From positions 1 to 61,905 of the forward strand of contig NZ_JACSPN010000016.1 in NCBI RefSeq assembly GCF_015142735.1: a DNA stretch of 61,905 nucleotides, read 5' to 3'. Positions within the stretch are counted from its first letter, which is position 1; each line of letters starts with the position of its first letter. The notes under the pieces are model-generated. The model made no database searches, was not told the DNA's origin, and worked only from the letters and a program-made list of their open reading frames with translations. This stretch comes from Oerskovia douganii. Lineage in GTDB: Bacteria; Actinomycetota; Actinomycetes; Actinomycetales; Cellulomonadaceae. A program made the translations under genes and the position numbers. Below are positions 61,862-61,905 of the stretch, piece by piece.

Positions 61862-61905
61862 GCGGGGGGGGGGGGGGGCCGGGGGGGGGGGGGGGGGGGG
61901 GGGGG
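61862..61905. other. poly-G runs at the end of the window
   Basis: After the flavin reductase gene, GCG is followed by 14-16 G, CC and then G to the end. Such long pure G runs do not occur elsewhere except in the terminator at 14087-14099. They look like a sequencing or assembly end artefact. Confidence 0.6.

Overview
The window looks like chromosomal DNA from a high-GC actinobacterium. Coding GC is very high, GTG starts are frequent, and adjacent genes often overlap as ATGA or GTGA. It carries bldC, a DUF3073 gene, a DUF3618 gene, an ANTAR protein and a C50-type carotenoid cluster (crtE-crtB-crtI-crtYe-crtYf-crtEb). Together these point to the Micrococcales, probably near Cellulomonas, Cellulosimicrobium or Oerskovia. 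That placement is inference from gene content only. The window opens inside a truncated IS3-like transposase joined to a truncated DUF1016 nuclease gene, and it ends in unnatural-looking poly-G runs that suggest a contig end.

Layout. 1-1650: a scarred, partly lower-GC edge with IS and DUF1016 remnants, one small membrane protein and about 680 bp without a convincing gene. 1.6-9.4 kb: independent housekeeping and accessory genes (PAS-ANTAR regulator, alkyl sulfatase, methyltransferase, DUF2804, PPOX-fold protein, NAD(P)-binding protein, ASCH/winged-helix protein). 9.4-12.9 kb: a GH2 glycosidase translationally coupled to a nucleotidyltransferase-like/methyltransferase fusion. 13.0-16.5 kb: VOC protein, TIGR03086-like protein, ferredoxin-NADP reductase and a hypothetical. 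16.7-20.9 kb: a sugar/glycerophosphodiester-type ABC importer ending in a GDPD phosphodiesterase, behind a PHO-box-like triple repeat. 21-28 kb: regulator/membrane pair, VanZ-RDD protein, MscS channel, small proteins and a ThrE-type exporter. 28.5-29.9 kb: secreted VanY-type peptidase. 30-35.4 kb: the carotenoid operon, whose promoter is overlaid by two palindromic operators. 35.6-38.4 kb: galE, a zinc-type CDF exporter with its ArsR repressor, and a metallopeptidase. 38.6-39.0 kb: tRNA-Glu, tRNA-Asp, tRNA-Phe. 39.2-44.5 kb: holin-like/DUF3618 pair, bldC, DUF3073, purM and purF. 44.6-51.7 kb: a giant secreted nuclease/5'-nucleotidase, an SCP-like protein and an RNB ribonuclease. 51.8-57.5 kb: a complete peptide-class ABC importer. 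57.9-61.9 kb: cutC, gdhA with a GlnR-like box, and an FMN reductase/flavin reductase pair.

Several genes combine into recognisable physiology. The secreted nuclease/nucleotidase and the importer-GDPD operon would scavenge phosphate from nucleic acids and phospholipid head groups, and both have 11-bp-phased GTTC repeats upstream. The carotenoid operon should convert prenyl diphosphates through lycopene to a cyclic C50 carotenoid. No single obvious new defence or mobile system is present. The most striking unexplained signals are regulatory: the crt double operator, the 37-bp dyad over the ArsR start codon, the PHO-like repeats and a perfect 27-bp convergent hairpin. One unusual protein fusion stands out: the nucleotidyltransferase-like/methyltransferase protein next to the GH2 enzyme.
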